From Andrena cerasifolii (Eukaryota > Arthropoda > Insecta > Hymenoptera > Andrenidae), in contig NC_135119.1 of assembly GCF_050908995.1 (NCBI RefSeq), positions 11,966,001-12,030,000 on the forward strand: DNA of 64,000 nt, written 5' to 3'. Every line of letters begins with the position of its first letter. Within the stretch, counting starts at the first letter, position 1. A program made the translations under genes and the position numbers. Below the pieces are notes generated by a model, which saw nothing but the letters and a program-made list of their open reading frames with translations, had not been told where the DNA came from and did no database searches. Shown in pieces: positions 62,308 to 64,000 of this stretch.

Positions 62308-62549
62308 CAGTAGCGCACTCAGGATTGAATTTTGGTGGGAGCCGTGTTGATCGGATGCAAATATTTTTAATGCAAACTCAATAAAATTCATTAGGTAATT
62401 ATAAAAATTTATTTAAAAAATGAAATCCAGTTTTCCTTTCTTTTTACAAAGCTCTTGAACTACTTCAGACGTGGTTACATTAATATCCTTTTCCCTTTTT
62501 CTTTGGGGGGTGCCAGGGCCCCTTGGCTCTCCCTCTGGGTGCGCCACTG
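62308..62549. mobile_element. hAT-type MITE, 242 bp, uninterrupted sister of the 57.9-kb copy
   Basis: A perfect 8-bp duplication ATATACAT flanks it (62300-62307 and 62550-62557). The ends are CAGTAGCGCACTCAGGATTG and, on the other strand, CAGTGGCGCACCCAGAGGGA. The sequence aligns end to end with 57924-58029 plus 58664-58779. It includes CCAGGGCCCCTTG near the right end. It has no coding capacity and preserves the pre-insertion site (TTATTTAAAAAATG) of the element nested in its sister. Confidence 0.9.
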
Positions 62550-62557
62550 ATATACAT

Positions 62558-63509
62558 ACCTACCTACGTAATTTGTGAAATCTATGCACCGTTAATAAGA
62601 ATCTCCTTTGTTTAAAACTACTTTAATAATACCTTTTACGCATACCTGAATGCGTTTACCTAAGCATTACAAAAATTCCGCCCGTTTCACGATTGTCTTC
62701 GACGACTGATTTTGTCGATAACGAAAATGTGGTTTCTCTTCGAGGCTATGTGGCACGAGGACATCCTTTGTGACAGTCCGTTGTCACCGAGCTCCGTGCG
62801 ATTCACATTGCGGTCAGTGCCGCGTATGCTGTTAACTACACAGTGTTCCCTGGAACACACGAATTCGTGACTCATTTCATTTAACCGCGGGTCAGCTCGC
62901 CGATCCGTGCTCGTCGCGTGGACAATTTTCCTGCCGCATGTCTCATTCACGTGATTACGGTGACTCTTTATGGGCGCCGTATAAAAATAACTCGTGTTTT
63001 GATTTTTTTTCACCCGGGCAATTATGCGCTGACGTAAGTCACAGCTGCGCGACGCAACACACGACAGGAATTTTAAAAGCAGACGGTGCTGTAAGGAATC
63101 CTTGCGGGTATCTCGGAAATGGAGGAAGTTGGGCACGGAGTTATCGTTCTGGTAGTTCCGTCTTTACCGAAGCAACGTTGTAGAATTTCTGGGCTAATAT
63201 GGTGTGTTAATATTGCTTAGCAGATGGGAGCTCGAAGAATATTGAACGCGATACGAAATTATAAATTACTGAACAAGTTTCGAGAGCTACGAAATTCCTT
63301 CGTGGCATTTGTAGAGGATACCGCGGATGGTAAGCCAGTTTTTCAGTGTTTGTTTTTTAATAAATTATGTGGACGAAATATCGTTAAAACGGTTAGTATA
63401 TTTGATAGGGCATACATTTGGCTATCTCATTAAATTATTAAAGTTGACTCAATATGACAACAATTAAGCTGGTCAACCAGCCTCATGATCGGGGTTGGTA
63501 GACTTACAG
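62558..63509. other. Non-coding DNA, nothing recognised
   Basis: A 149-codon minus-strand frame (62687-63136) shows no domain and overlaps a plus-strand frame; no RNA gene seen. Confidence 0.4.
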
Positions 63510-63511
63510 TA

Positions 63512-63764
63512 CGGGGTAAGTTGACTATAGGTAGAATCAGTTAAGAAAATGTTATTAGCAACTTATCTCAGTGGTAATAAAATAACACAATGTCACAAGA
63601 GCTGCTTCATTATAAAATACAAACTATCTTTCTTTCATATTTTAATAATAGGCTGAAAATTGTTTCAACTTAAACATAAATTATTATGAAACAAATAAAA
63701 ATCGCTTTCTGAATAACAAAATAACAATTTAAACCTTATTAACGTTATTAGTCACTCTGCCCCG
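63512..63764. mobile_element. Possible TA-type element with CGGGGTAAG ends, 253 bp
   Basis: TA (63510-63511) precedes CGGGGTAAGTTGACTATAG. The right end on the other strand reads CGGGGCAGAGTGACTAATA. The interior is very AT-rich. The inverted repeat is short and imperfect, and the right flank is AC rather than TA. Confidence 0.35.
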
Positions 63765-64000
63765 ACCGATAATTTTGACTTCAATAATCTATATAAACTA
63801 CAATTATGTATAAACAAAAATACTATGTTAATAGATCGTCTAATAAACAAACTTTAAAATAGTTCCTTAACTTTTATTCTATCGTAACTATATAGAGCGT
63901 GAAAACATCAAATCTTTGAGAAAAAATATTTACTTACGTAGTTAATATTTCGACAAACGCTGATAACTGTTAAAAAACGTGCTACGCGGGGTCGGACATA

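Overview
This window looks like non-coding nuclear DNA from an arthropod. An insect, most likely a hymenopteran, is my inference from the base composition (CpG-rich unique DNA, with 'cgcg' strings everywhere, cut by AT-rich blocks) and from the kinds of mobile DNA present. I found no convincing host protein-coding exon, rRNA, tRNA or CRISPR array. The longest open frames (269, 237 and 205 codons) lie in CpG-rich DNA where stops are rare, and none shows a recognisable domain.

What can be supported is a rich set of mobile-element remnants, nearly all short and without a transposase gene. (1) A broken non-LTR retrotransposon lies at 3.84-4.93 kb on the minus strand. It keeps reverse-transcriptase motifs and the C-terminal domain, but the block that should hold the YADD catalytic motif is gone. 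A 3'-tail fragment of a similar element is at 41.95-42.03 kb, and a second short retro-tail with a candidate target duplication is at 42.97-43.28 kb. (2) hAT-type elements carry 8-bp target duplications: 11.92-12.50, 17.61-18.38, 44.94-45.24, 57.92-58.78 and 62.31-62.55 kb. Probable relatives are at 32.34-32.47, 46.58-46.86 and 55.94-56.76 kb. (3) A group is inserted at TTAA or near-TTAA sites: 1.68-2.69, 33.80-34.08, 39.26-39.69, 51.33-51.76, 51.77-52.35, 58.03-58.66 and 61.10-61.77 kb, with decayed candidates at 20.22-20.92 and 32.18-32.89 kb. Most share G-rich ends (GGG-GGGGG); several are nearly all inverted repeat, with arms of 130-300 bp. (4) A group is inserted at TA and begins GGGTAA: 23.86-24.86, 38.63-39.23 and 59.61-59.83 kb, plus weaker ends at 46.86 and 63.51 kb.

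Two places show history directly. The hAT-type element at 57.9-58.8 kb was split by a TTAA element, and an unsplit sister copy at 62.3 kb preserves the empty site. At 32.3 kb a small hAT-like element sits inside an older inverted-repeat element whose own internal copy again shows the empty site. The most unusual structure is at 44.38-45.27 kb: a 9-bp tandem repeat present in both orientations around a unique core of about 125 bp, like a Foldback element whose terminal repeats are minisatellites, with a hAT-type element inserted in its right arm.

The CpG-rich stretches between these elements may be intergenic DNA or introns of long genes; the sequence alone does not decide this.
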